The notes: generated by a model not told the origin, from the sequence alone. Positions 1 through 6,564 are shown, counted from the first letter of the stretch. The stretch is DNA of 9,893 nucleotides from an uncultured Oscillibacter sp. (GCA_910584995.1 CAJUDW010000051.1:1-9893); one strand, 5' to 3'. Made by a program: numbers and translations.

Positions 1-128
1 TGGCTTTTGTCTTTTTTGCTCTCATTGTCGATGTGCTTATGTGAACACTGCCTAAGACTGATAGATTTTACTTCTACAGGGGGAAAGGGAAAGATTATAG
101 ATTAGCCTACCCTTAGGAGGATAGACTT
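1..128. other. Leader region before the first gene; no supported gene
   Basis: No complete gene is visible. One frame is open from the window edge to a TAG at 103-105, and another short one ends with a TAG at 114-116. Either could be the tail of an upstream gene, but neither is long enough to call. The one clear element is a consensus Shine-Dalgarno (AGGAGG at 115-120), eight bases before the ATG at 129. I see no convincing -35/-10 pair. Confidence 0.4.
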
Positions 129-584
129 ATGACCAGCGAAGAATTCGGGAAACTTTGGATCCTGATGGGGAATTTATTCCCCGCCTCCCCGAAAACGAAA
201 AGCAAAAATAACCGGATTGCATGGGCGAATGTGTTGAAACCGTACCTGTTTGAGGATGCGGCTGAGGCGGTCACGGCCTGGGCAAGAAAGAATAAATTTT
301 TTCCTGACCCGACAGAGATTTCCTCCCAGTTGACGGAGGAGGAACCTCGAGGGTCCATCCGCCGCCGCTCAAATAATGCCTGGATGGCCAAGTACATACA
401 CCAGAACGCAGCCAGGATCACGGATGAGGACGCGGAGGAAATCCATGCTGCCGGGCTCTTGACGTGGGGCGAGGCGGAAAAGCAGGGAATGAGCTTTCGA
501 GACTGGAGCCGGAAGTATAGGGAGAAATTCCCGGACGGCAAGACCTGGCCGGCCTACCACCGAAAGCCAGAGGAGCTTAAATGA
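129..584 (+). CDS. Phage replisome organiser / helicase loader, G39P-like
   Basis: This 151-residue protein resembles the loader/inhibitor family typified by SPP1 G39P, which binds the phage replicative helicase and delivers it to the origin complex. The N-terminal half shows the family pattern: an opening helix (EEFGKLWILMGNLFP), then a tryptophan-containing helix (IAWANVLKPYLFEDAAEAV), then the FFPDPTEIS segment that matches the usual 'FPPxxxEI' motif near residues 57-64. The C-terminal half is charged and lysine/arginine-rich, with no motif I recognise. The start is set by AGGAGG eight bases upstream. The stop overlaps the next gene by 4 bases (ATGA), so the two are translationally coupled. 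Position before a RusA-like resolvase fits the end of a replication module. The family call rests on motif pattern only; a generic phage hypothetical is the alternative. Confidence 0.6.
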   Translation: MTSEEFGKLWILMGNLFPASPKTKSKNNRIAWANVLKPYLFEDAAEAVTAWARKNKFFPDPTEISSQLTEEEPRGSIRRRSNNAWMAKYIHQNAARITDEDAEEIHAAGLLTWGEAEKQGMSFRDWSRKYREKFPDGKTWPAYHRKPEELK

Positions 585-961
585 TTCGATTTACCATCCC
601 CTACCCACCCACGAAAAAAGGGAAAGCGGCCTTCTGCAAGCGCTTCGGCCTGAACGCCTACTACGCCGGGAAGCACTGGGCACAGCGGAAGCGGGACGCC
701 GAGGAATTACATATGCTGGCCCGCACAGCTATGAACCGCGCTCACATTAAGCGGAAGATCGCGGACAAGCCCGTGGAGATTCGGTTCTTTTGGGATGACG
801 GACTTGACGTAGACAATCACGCCGTTCTCGGGAAAGCCATTGTAGACGCCATGAAGAAGACGTTGATTGAAAACGATGACAGGCGATACGTGTCGAAAGT
901 ATCCCATGCGTTTTGGGATGGTGGGGAAATTCTTGTGGAAGTGAGGGAGTATCCAGAGTGA
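581..961 (+). CDS. rusA: RusA-like crossover junction endodeoxyribonuclease
   Basis: This 126-residue protein matches the RusA family of phage Holliday-junction resolvases in length and core motif. Visible are the N-terminal strand with IPYPPTKK (residues 6-13) and the active-site block GLDVDNHAVLGKAIVDAMKK (74-93) followed by ENDDRRYV (97-104). The aspartates D76, D78 and D99/D100 correspond to the three catalytic acidic residues of E. coli RusA, and K85 to the conserved lysine. It would cut four-way junctions made during phage replication and recombination so that branch-free DNA can be packaged. It overlaps the preceding gene by 4 bases (ATGA), and its stop shares four bases (GTGA) with the probable GTG start of the methyltransferase. 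The gene looks intact. Confidence 0.85.
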   Translation: MIRFTIPYPPTKKGKAAFCKRFGLNAYYAGKHWAQRKRDAEELHMLARTAMNRAHIKRKIADKPVEIRFFWDDGLDVDNHAVLGKAIVDAMKKTLIENDDRRYVSKVSHAFWDGGEILVEVREYPE

Positions 962-1623
962 ATGTCGTATACAACCTGGACTGCATGGAAGCCATGAAGG
1001 AAATGCCGGATCTCTGCTTCGACCTGGCCGTGGTGGATCCGCCCTACGGCATCGGGGAAAGTGGCGCGGCGGCGGCAGGGCGGTCCAACAGGGCCTCCGC
1101 CCGGGCCTATAAGCCCTTCTTCGGGGAGGACCGGGCCGCCCCGCCGCTGGAGTATTTCCGGGAACTGGTAAGGGTTTCAAAAAACTAGATCATTTTCGGG
1201 GCAAACCATTTTGCCAGCAGATTGCCCCGGGTGGACACCCCTTGCTGGATTGTGTGGGACAAGGACAACGGCGGCAGCGATTTCGCGGACTTTGAAATGG
1301 CCTGGACCAGCTTCCCGGGGGCGGCGCGGATGTTCCGGTTTTGCTGGGCCGGGATGCGCCAGGGGGACATGAAACAAAAAGAAATCCGCATCCATCCCAC
1401 CCAAAAGCCGGTGGCCCTCTACAGGTGGATCTTCCGCCACTACGCAAAACCGGGGGACAAGATTCTGGACACCCACCTGGGCAGCGGGTCCAGCCGGATT
1501 GCCGCCTATGACGCGGGGCTTGATTTCGTGGGGTTTGAGATGGACCCGAACTATTTTGCGGCCCAGGAGGAGCGATTTGAAGCCTACGCGGCCCAGTGTT
1601 CGCTGTTTGTTGGGAAGGAATGA
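958..1623 (+). pseudogene. Beta-class DNA methyltransferase interrupted by an in-frame amber codon
   Basis: One reading frame from GTG 958 to TGA 1621-1623 encodes a DNA methyltransferase of about 221 residues, broken only by TAG at 1186-1188 (codon 77). The order is DPPY (27-30) first and the SAM-binding DTHLGSGSS (171-179) last, which is the beta-class (N6-adenine or N4-cytosine) arrangement. The region before the stop (RVSKN) and after it (IIFGANHF) joins without loss. Relatives carry glutamine here (SKNQIIWGANHF), so the simplest history is CAG to TAG. The catalytic DPPY and the SAM motif sit on opposite sides of the stop, so without readthrough neither piece should be active; possible restarts include ATG 1222. 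The GTG start overlaps rusA by 4 bases. The stop overlaps the next gene. DTHLG in place of the usual DPFxG is normal for this phage subgroup, as I recall it. Confidence 0.8.
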
Positions 1624-2732
1624 TGGGGAAAATGCAACACATTTTGAGCCTTTCCTACGGGAAAGACAGCATGGCGTGTCTGGGTGCTATCGAAAAATTA
1701 GGCCGGCCGCTTGACCGGATTGTTCATTCTGAAGTTTGGGCCACTGATACCATTCCAGCAGACCTGCCGCCAATGATGGAGTTTAAGAACTATGCAGACG
1801 CCGTTATCAAGGAACGATGGGGGATTGTGGTTGAGCACTTTAGCGCAACAAATATTGACGGGGTAACTGGGGATAAGGTGACCTATCAAGATGGGTTTTA
1901 CCATGTTCTTAAACGCGGAAAATACTGTGGGAAGATCAAGGGATTTCCGCTGCAAAAAGGACCATGGTGCCAAAAGCTAAAATTAAACTCATATGATACC
2001 GTAAGCAAAACAGACGAAGGATTTATAACCTACTTAGGGATTTCCGCCGATGAGACAAAGCGTTTTGGGGACTTGAACGAAACAACTAAAAGCCCCATTA
2101 AAGAATTGGGATGGACCGAAAGCGACTGCCGCAATTGGTGTGAGCGAAACGGACTTCTTTCCCCTGTTTACACCGAAGCCGAACGGAGCGGGTGCTGGTT
2201 TTGCCACAATCAAGGAGTTTATCAGCTCCGCCTTTTGCGGAAGAACTATTCAGGACAAGCCAAGGGAGCAAACCTACGGCGAAACTACGGTGGAACAGAT
2301 CAGGGAGCTGCTGAAGCTGTGGCGGGACCAGGACTAAAAAAGAGCGGAGAAACAACGATGTGCTGCTGTAGAATCAACACGGACGTGCTGCTTGCAAACT
2401 TATTTTCGAAGTTCCCCGGGAATCTCATGGTCTCCCTGGCGGATTTGCAAGTATACCTGGCCTATTTATCGGAGAGATTCCCAACTTACGTGGTTTCGGA
2501 CTGCAGACTTAAGGCGATGAGGGAGTGTGTGGAGGCATATCCGGAGCTATACCGGGCCGTGGAGCGCGATGGGAGCTTCTTGATTGCACGGGGGGCCCTT
2601 TCCCCCAAGGCCAGCTATTTTAATTCCCAATACCCGGCTTCCATCGCCGGGTATATCGGCAGCTTGACAGATGGATTTTTTGAGAAAGCACAGGAATCCC
2701 CCTGGTTTTGGAAGAGAGAAACGGAGGTGTAA
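1623..2732 (+). CDS. PAPS-reductase-family PP-loop protein, truncated and fused in frame to a second phage protein
   Basis: Residues 1-209 are a phage protein of the phosphoadenosine phosphosulfate reductase/PP-loop family. The ATP-binding SYGKDS is at 11-16, VWATDTIPADLPPM follows near 34-47, YLGISADETKRF is mid-protein, and CWFCHNQG (C191, C194) is a probable iron-sulfur or metal site. Relatives I know continue after LRKNY with a tail of roughly 50 residues beginning PxLW. Here homology stops at Y209 (base 2249). The next about 35 residues are low-complexity frame junk that overlies a better frame (2250-2337). From 2358 the same frame enters a separate protein with its own ribosome site. 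This points to a deletion that left the two genes in one frame by chance. ATG 1620 and 1632 are alternative starts; GGGAAGGA lies just upstream. The function of these phage PAPS-like proteins is not settled; a role in DNA modification is speculative. Confidence 0.7.
   Translation: MGKMQHILSLSYGKDSMACLGAIEKLGRPLDRIVHSEVWATDTIPADLPPMMEFKNYADAVIKERWGIVVEHFSATNIDGVTGDKVTYQDGFYHVLKRGKYCGKIKGFPLQKGPWCQKLKLNSYDTVSKTDEGFITYLGISADETKRFGDLNETTKSPIKELGWTESDCRNWCERNGLLSPVYTEAERSGCWFCHNQGVYQLRLLRKNYSGQAKGANLRRNYGGTDQGAAEAVAGPGLKKSGETTMCCCRINTDVLLANLFSKFPGNLMVSLADLQVYLAYLSERFPTYVVSDCRLKAMRECVEAYPELYRAVERDGSFLIARGALSPKASYFNSQYPASIAGYIGSLTDGFFEKAQESPWFWKRETEV
2250..2337 (+). pseudogene. Remnant C-terminus of a lost small gene
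   Basis: In the frame ending at TAA 2335-2337 the sequence reads QDKPREQTYGETTVEQIRELLKLWRDQD in substance: a charged amphipathic helix ending cleanly before the next ribosome site. It looks more protein-like than the same bases read in the frame of the PAPS-like gene (glycine/alanine-rich, GANLRRNYGG). I infer that it is the 3' end of a small gene whose 5' part was lost in the deletion that truncated the PAPS-like gene. I do not recognise the family. Confidence 0.4.
2358..2732 (+). CDS. Small hypothetical phage protein (possible independent start inside the longer ORF)
   Basis: This is a 124-residue protein beginning MCCCRINTDVLLANLF and ending FWKRETEV. It has its own plausible Shine-Dalgarno (GGAGA at 2346-2350) seven bases before ATG 2358, and a stop codon in another frame (2335-2337) ends just before it. 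It is therefore probably translated separately, although it shares a frame with the upstream PAPS-like ORF. Composition is ordinary for a soluble alpha/beta protein, with two helix-like segments (LADLQVYLAYLSERF, LKAMRECVEAYPELYRAVE) and no membrane segment or known motif. I do not recognise it. It lies at the end of the early region, four bases before the KTR-like gene. Confidence 0.6.
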   Translation: MCCCRINTDVLLANLFSKFPGNLMVSLADLQVYLAYLSERFPTYVVSDCRLKAMRECVEAYPELYRAVERDGSFLIARGALSPKASYFNSQYPASIAGYIGSLTDGFFEKAQESPWFWKRETEV

Positions 2733-2735
2733 CCT

Positions 2736-2951
2736 TTGAAGAACAGAAATCCAGTGGAGGCCAAAAGTTTGCCAGAAAAACACTTGTATTCTCAGGGGAT
2801 ATGTGGTAAATTGAGTATAAAGAATGGATGGGTTACCTGCCCTTTGTGTGGAAAAGGTAAAGTCATAAAACTTTTAGAAAATACAAAAGCAAAAAATCTA
2901 ATCGTGTTTTGCAAAGTCTGCGGGGCTGAATCCATCGTGAATATTGATTAG
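2736..2951 (+). CDS. Cysteine-rich KTR-like zinc-ribbon protein
   Basis: This 71-residue protein starts at TTG 2736, supported by GGAGGTG seven bases before it. Its C-terminal half reads WVTCPLCGKGKV...NLIVFCKVCGAESIVNID, with C35/C38 and C59/C62 forming a four-cysteine zinc knuckle. The tryptophan before the first CPxCG, the central charged turn and the final 'xIxN' strand match the small 'cysteine-rich KTR' proteins common on Firmicute phages and conjugative elements. The eponymous KTR is replaced by KGKV, so this is a divergent member. The role is unknown; nucleic-acid binding is likely for such ribbons. It is AT-richer than its neighbours, suggesting separate acquisition. It ends at a TAG directly against a repeat and terminator, so it is the last gene of the early block. 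Confidence 0.65.
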   Translation: MKNRNPVEAKSLPEKHLYSQGICGKLSIKNGWVTCPLCGKGKVIKLLENTKAKNLIVFCKVCGAESIVNID

Positions 2952-2976
2952 TGCCTGTGCCTGAGTGCCTGTGCCT
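2951..2976 (+). repeat. Tandem 12-bp direct repeat GTGCCTGTGCCT
   Basis: GTGCCTGTGCCT occurs at 2951-2962 and again at 2965-2976, separated by GA. Both copies are complementary to the same downstream arm (3003-3013), so two alternative hairpins are possible. The first base of the repeat is also the last base of the preceding stop codon. Confidence 0.85.
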
Positions 2977-3024
2977 CATATCCCGAATATTCGGGTTATG
3001 TTGGCACAGGCACTTTATTTTTTA
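2964..3024 (+). terminator. Long rho-independent terminator after the early block
   Basis: AGTGCCTGTGCC (2964-2975) pairs perfectly with GGCACAGGCACT (3003-3014). Inside, CATA (2977-2980) pairs with TATG (2997-3000) and CCCGAAT with ATTCGGG (2982-2995), giving a nearly continuous stem of about 22 pairs. It is followed by TTATTTTTTATAT. This is a strong intrinsic terminator separating the early block from the packaging genes, so the terminase operon should have its own promoter or rely on antitermination. Confidence 0.85.
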
Positions 3025-3027
3025 TAT

Positions 3028-3250
3028 GCCGCCGCTGGACTTTGGCAGAATCTACAAACGAGGGTATACCTCGGCGGCGGGCCTCCTTTCATAAGCCCGT
3101 TTGCAAAAAGCCCCCACACGATCCAGTGACGGGCAACCCATTCGGGCACCGCCCCGTCGCCTCCGAAGCCCTGCGTACCTACGTGGGGTATCAGTAGGAG
3201 CGGCGGGGCCCATATGCAGCCCCCCGGCGCATGAGCCGGGGGCTGTGCCA
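3028..3250 (+). ncRNA. Candidate structured RNA / packaging-site region upstream of terminase
   Basis: About 220 GC-rich bases without a convincing gene, dense in complementary segments. Stems seen: GCCGCCG 3028-3034 with CGGCGGC 3072-3078; CAAACG 3055-3060 with CGTTTG 3098-3103 (crosses the first, so a pseudoknot or an alternative fold); CGGGC 3078-3082 with GCCCG 3095-3099; GACGGGC 3128-3134 with GCCCCGTC 3151-3158; CCTAC 3178-3182 with GTAGG 3194-3198; and a strong stem 3217-3228 with 3235-3245 (one bulge, loop GCATGA). There is no U-run after the last stem and it lies 31 bases before the terminase ATG, so a cis-acting leader is possible. I do not recognise an Rfam family. Alternatives are a pac/cos site or a small ORF (an open frame ends at TAG 3193-3195). 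Confidence 0.45.
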
Positions 3251-3276
3251 GATGATTTTGACTGAGAGGTGGTGGT

Positions 3277-4869
3277 ATGGCATTAACACCAAAACAAAAG
3301 CGGTTTGTGGAGGAGTACCTGGTGGACCTCAATGCTACCGCTGCCGCAAAGAGGGCTGGGTATAGTCCAAAAACGGCAGACCGTATTGGGCCAGAGCTGC
3401 TTGGGAAAACTTGTGTTTCTCGGGCTATTCAGGAGGCGATAAAGTGTCGAGAGGAGCGCACGCAAGTTACGCAGGACTACGTGATTAAGAAGCTAAAGGA
3501 AATTGCGGATAAAGAAGCGTCTGATACGCAGGAAAGCGACTTGAAGTTTTCAAACAAACTCAAAGCCTTGGAATTGCTTGGCAAGCACGTGGGGGCGTTT
3601 GAGAAGCAGGACAAGCCTGCTATAGAAAGCAGCGGGTTCGAGATCCCTGCCCGACTGATTGCTCCGGCATTCCTGCCTGTGCATCTGGACGTCCTGGAAC
3701 ATGGACATACGGAGTATGTGGAAAAGGGTGGACGCGGCTCTGCAAAATCCTCGTTCATTTCTCTGGAGATCGTATCCCTCATCAAGAACAACCCGCAGAT
3801 GCACGCCCTGTGCTGCCGAAAGGTGGGCAACACGCTGCAAAGCTCCGTGTATAACCAGATTCTGTGGGCCATTGATGCGTTGGATTTGACAGAGGAATTT
3901 GAGGCCACCAAGAACCCGATGGAGGTCACCTGCAAGTCCACTGGGCAGAAGATTTACTTTCGTGGCGCGGATGACCCCATGAAGCTGAAATCCACGAAAC
4001 CGCCCTTTGGGTACATCGGCATCCTCTGGTTCGAGGAGCTGGACCAGTTCGCCGGCGACAAAGAGTGTCGGAGCATCCAGCAGTCCGTCATCCGCGGCGG
4101 CGACGAGGCGTACATTTTCAAGAGTTTCAACCCGCCCAAAGCAAAAAACAACTGGGCGAACAAATACTGTGAGCAGCTGAAAGAGAGCCGTCTCGTCACA
4201 CACTCCGATTACCGGAGCGTTCCGGTCAAGTGGCTGGGCAAGGCGTTCCTGGACGAGGCGGAGTATCTGAAAGGGATTAACCATTCTGCCTACGAACACG
4301 AATATCTGGGCATCTCGAACGGGAACGGTGGCATGGTCTTCGAAAACGTCGTCGCGGAGACCATCACGGACCGGCAGGTTGCCGCATTTGACCGCGTGCT
4401 GAACGGCGTGGACTGGGGGTATTATCCCGACCCGTGGGCATTCAACCGGGTACACTACGACGCCGCTCGCCGGACGCTGTACATCTTCGACGAACTGACT
4501 GCCTGGAAGAAGGGTAACCGAGAGACAGCGGACATACTGCTGGAACGCGGTATGACCCGCGAAGACCTCGTTACCGCCGACAGCGCGGAGCCGAAGAGTG
4601 TGGCAGATTACAAAAAGTTCGGCCTTTGGTGCTTTGGGGCTGTCAAGGGGCCAGGGAGTGTGGAGTACTCCATGAAGTGGTTACAGTCGCTTGTGAAGAT
4701 CGTGATTGACCCGGCGCGGTGTCCGGATACTTACGAGGAATTCACTGAGTACGAGTATGAGCGGACTAAGGACGGAGAGATCATCAGTGGGTATCCGGAC
4801 ACGAACAACCACCATATTGATTGCGTCAGGTATGCGACGGAAACCATTTGGAAACGACGGGGACAGTAA
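3277..4869 (+). CDS. terL: Terminase: small-subunit domain fused to PBSX-type large subunit
   Basis: This 530-residue protein joins two packaging functions. Residues 3-110 match Terminase_2 small subunits: TPKQKRFVEEYLVDLNATAAA with a helix-turn-helix DNA-binding region, ending KALELLGKHVGAFEK. Residues about 121-530 are a complete PBSX-family large subunit starting FEIPARLIAPAFLPVH. Walker A GGRGSAKS is at 151-158, Walker B IGILWFEE at 247-254 (E253/E254 catalytic), and the coupling motif SFNPP at 283-287. Nuclease acids are D379 (VDWG), D435 (TADS) and D515 (HHIDCVRYA). All key residues are present, so motor and nuclease look functional. Normally the small subunit has a further C-terminal tail and the large subunit starts as a separate gene, so this is a natural fusion or an in-frame deletion. 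The start is ATG 3277 after GAGAGGTGG. It docks on the portal to package DNA into the prohead. Confidence 0.9.
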   Translation: MALTPKQKRFVEEYLVDLNATAAAKRAGYSPKTADRIGPELLGKTCVSRAIQEAIKCREERTQVTQDYVIKKLKEIADKEASDTQESDLKFSNKLKALELLGKHVGAFEKQDKPAIESSGFEIPARLIAPAFLPVHLDVLEHGHTEYVEKGGRGSAKSSFISLEIVSLIKNNPQMHALCCRKVGNTLQSSVYNQILWAIDALDLTEEFEATKNPMEVTCKSTGQKIYFRGADDPMKLKSTKPPFGYIGILWFEELDQFAGDKECRSIQQSVIRGGDEAYIFKSFNPPKAKNNWANKYCEQLKESRLVTHSDYRSVPVKWLGKAFLDEAEYLKGINHSAYEHEYLGISNGNGGMVFENVVAETITDRQVAAFDRVLNGVDWGYYPDPWAFNRVHYDAARRTLYIFDELTAWKKGNRETADILLERGMTREDLVTADSAEPKSVADYKKFGLWCFGAVKGPGSVEYSMKWLQSLVKIVIDPARCPDTYEEFTEYEYERTKDGEIISGYPDTNNHHIDCVRYATETIWKRRGQ

Positions 4870-4884
4870 GGGAGGCTGGTCCAG

Positions 4885-6294
4885 ATGTCCTTTTTCAGCT
4901 GGGCACGTGCCCTATTTGGCAAATTGGATAAAAAAACCACGTCCTCCGGGGCCATCGAGAGGGAGTTTGGCGTATACCCGGCAGCGTCCCGGAAGATGGA
5001 GGACAATATCGACCTCTGGTGGGCGCTGTATGTGGACCGCCCGCCCTGGATGACGGACTGCGTACGGCCTTTGGGCCTCCCGGGGGCGATCGGGCGGGAG
5101 CTTGCCCGCCATGCACTGACGGAGTTCTCCGCTTCCGTCGTCGGTGGCGTACGGGGCGAGTATCTGGACCGGCAGCTGCAAGCAGCCGCCCCCGACTTTG
5201 GGAAGGCCTTGGAGCTAGGCCTCTGCTTGGGCGGAATCGCGTTTAAGCCGTATCCTGACGCGGGGCGGCTGCTGATGGATACCGCGACCACCGACTTCAC
5301 CCCGACCCATTTCGATGGGGCCGGGAGGTGCGTCGGAGGCGTATTCAAAAGCCATCCGGTGCGGCTGGGGGAAAGGTGGTTCGTCCGGATGGAATACCAT
5401 GATTCCCGGGTCCGTGAGGACGGAAGCATGGTCTATGCGATCGAAAACAGGGCGTTCCACAGCGGACAGGACGGGAGCATCGGCGCGCAAGTGGCACTGA
5501 ACATAGTGCCAGAATGGGCTGAACTCCAGGAACACATAGAGATTGAGGGACTGGACGGCCCTCTGTTTGCCTACTTCAAGCCACCGCAGGCCAACAACAT
5601 TGAGCCGGAGAGCCAAATGGGTTCATCGGTGTACGCCGGGGCGACGGTCGACCTCATAAAACAGGCGGATAAGAGGTGGGAACAGATTGAATGGGAGTAT
5701 CAAAGCGGAGAGAGGAAAATCTACGCTGACAGCAATGCCGCCGGAACTCCGGAAGCCGCGCGTGACCGGCTGTTTGTGTACGGGGACTTCTCCAACGACG
5801 GAGACTTCTTCCAGGAGTTCAGCCCGGAATTCCGGGACGAACCTCTCTACAGGGGCTTCCAGCGCCTCCTCCAGCGCATCGAGTTCAATGTGGGCTTGTC
5901 CTACGGGACGATATCGGACCCCCAGAACATAGAGCGGACGGCGACCGAGATCCTGGCCGCAAAACACCGGCAGTACGTGACAGAGAGAGCCATCCAGCGA
6001 GCATTCGAGGATACGCTGGACGGCTTGGTCTACGCCATGAATGCCTGGTGCGACCTGGCGCGGCTGGCTCCGGCTGGTACATACAGTGTGGATTATAACT
6101 GGGGGGACGGCGTCCTGGACGATCCGGAGACCCGGCGGCAGGATATGGCCTTAGATATGCAGCGAGTGGCCGCAGGATTGATGCGGGATGTGGATTTCGT
6201 CATGAAATGGGACAAGGTGGACGAGGAAACCGCCCGGAAGATGCTGCCGGGGATGGAGGATATGACGGACGAGGGAGAAGCCGAGATCGAATAG
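4885..6294 (+). CDS. Phage portal protein (A118/SPP1-like)
   Basis: This 469-residue protein is the expected size for an A118-type portal, the dodecameric ring at the head vertex through which DNA enters and leaves and on which the terminase docks. It begins MSFFSWARALFGKL, common for this group. It has the D-containing core SNDGDFFQEFSPEFRDEPLYRGFQRLL and then the characteristic LSYGTISDPQNIERTATEI segment about 100 residues before the end, followed by helices that form the stem/crown. The C-terminal tail is acidic (EDMTDEGEAEIE). GGGAGGC lies ahead of ATG 4885, and only 15 bases separate it from the terminase stop, so both are in one operon. It ends with TAG, with a TAA back-up at 6301-6303 in the same frame. 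The gene appears intact, in contrast to the minor capsid gene that would normally follow directly. Confidence 0.9.
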   Translation: MSFFSWARALFGKLDKKTTSSGAIEREFGVYPAASRKMEDNIDLWWALYVDRPPWMTDCVRPLGLPGAIGRELARHALTEFSASVVGGVRGEYLDRQLQAAAPDFGKALELGLCLGGIAFKPYPDAGRLLMDTATTDFTPTHFDGAGRCVGGVFKSHPVRLGERWFVRMEYHDSRVREDGSMVYAIENRAFHSGQDGSIGAQVALNIVPEWAELQEHIEIEGLDGPLFAYFKPPQANNIEPESQMGSSVYAGATVDLIKQADKRWEQIEWEYQSGERKIYADSNAAGTPEAARDRLFVYGDFSNDGDFFQEFSPEFRDEPLYRGFQRLLQRIEFNVGLSYGTISDPQNIERTATEILAAKHRQYVTERAIQRAFEDTLDGLVYAMNAWCDLARLAPAGTYSVDYNWGDGVLDDPETRRQDMALDMQRVAAGLMRDVDFVMKWDKVDEETARKMLPGMEDMTDEGEAEIE

Positions 6295-6324
6295 CACTAT
6301 TAATTTGCACCTTGACAACCTCAT

Positions 6325-6337
6325 ATTGAGATAGCGG
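6325..6337 (+). repeat. Left copy of imperfect direct repeat flanking the small-gene module
   Basis: ATTGAGATAGCGG here recurs as ATTGAGGTAGCGG at 6802-6814 (12 of 13 identical). The likeness continues for about 13 more bases into an A/T-rich run ending TTTTTG in both. The right copy is the 3' arm and tail of the terminator, so the left copy may be a relic of a second terminator of the same kind. Confidence 0.6.
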
Positions 6338-6357
6338 AAAATATTTTTGAAAACCTC

Positions 6358-6386
6358 TTGACTATGGGTGCTACCCATGTTATAAT
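6358..6386 (+). promoter_or_regulatory. Consensus sigma-A promoter with palindromic operator in the spacer
   Basis: TTGACT (6358-6363) and TATAAT (6381-6386) are separated by exactly 17 bases. The spacer carries a perfect inverted repeat, ATGGGT-GCT-ACCCAT (6364-6378), that fills nearly all the space between the two boxes. That is a typical place for a repressor operator. Transcription should begin around 6393 and serve the two small genes that follow. The repressor is not identified. A second TTGACA at 6312-6317 has no matching -10 box. Confidence 0.9.
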
Positions 6387-6417
6387 GGATACATCCTAAA
6401 GGAAAGGAGATTCAAAA

Positions 6418-6564
6418 ATGGGACAGACGGACAAGCAGTTCGGCGGATTCCTTAGAATGATGATCGCCAGGATGAAGAAGGCAATCGAAGAAAAGGACCC
6501 GGAAAAGTCCAAGGAACTGATGCAGGAAATCCTAAATGATTTGCAAGCCACATTGGAGGATTGA
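6418..6564 (+). CDS. Small helical hypothetical protein (moron gene 1)
   Basis: This 48-residue ORF starts at ATG 6418, eight bases after an excellent Shine-Dalgarno (AAGGAG at 6404-6409), about 30 bases downstream of a consensus promoter. It reads MGQTDKQFGGFLRMMIARMK, then an alternating acidic/basic helix (KAIEEKDPEKSKELMQEILNDLQATLED). It has no signal peptide or membrane segment and is probably an all-helical, possibly dimerising, protein. I recall similar short proteins beside the next gene's family in gut Clostridia mobile elements, but I know no function. It is shorter than most gene-finder cut-offs and easily missed. Promoter, ribosome site and codon pattern together make it a real gene. 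Confidence 0.75.
   Translation: MGQTDKQFGGFLRMMIARMKKAIEEKDPEKSKELMQEILNDLQATLED

Noticed and set aside
2951..2976. CRISPR-like array from the short tandem repeat
   Set aside because: Only two 12-base copies with a 2-base spacer; no array and no cas genes.
3015..3332. Minus-strand 105-codon frame over the intergenic region before the terminase
   Set aside because: Proline/cysteine/tryptophan-rich, runs through the structured stretch and into the terminase start; better explained by GC-rich RNA-like sequence.
3550..4455. 301-codon minus-strand open frame opposite the terminase
   Set aside because: Antisense shadow of conserved terminase coding sequence, without a ribosome site or recognisable domain.
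4706..5053. Alternative plus-strand frame spanning the terminase-portal junction
   Set aside because: Arginine/serine/threonine-rich frame overlapping two strong genes, with no coding character.
6312..6340. TTGACA at 6312 as a second promoter
   Set aside because: No TATAAT-like box at 16-18 bases downstream.
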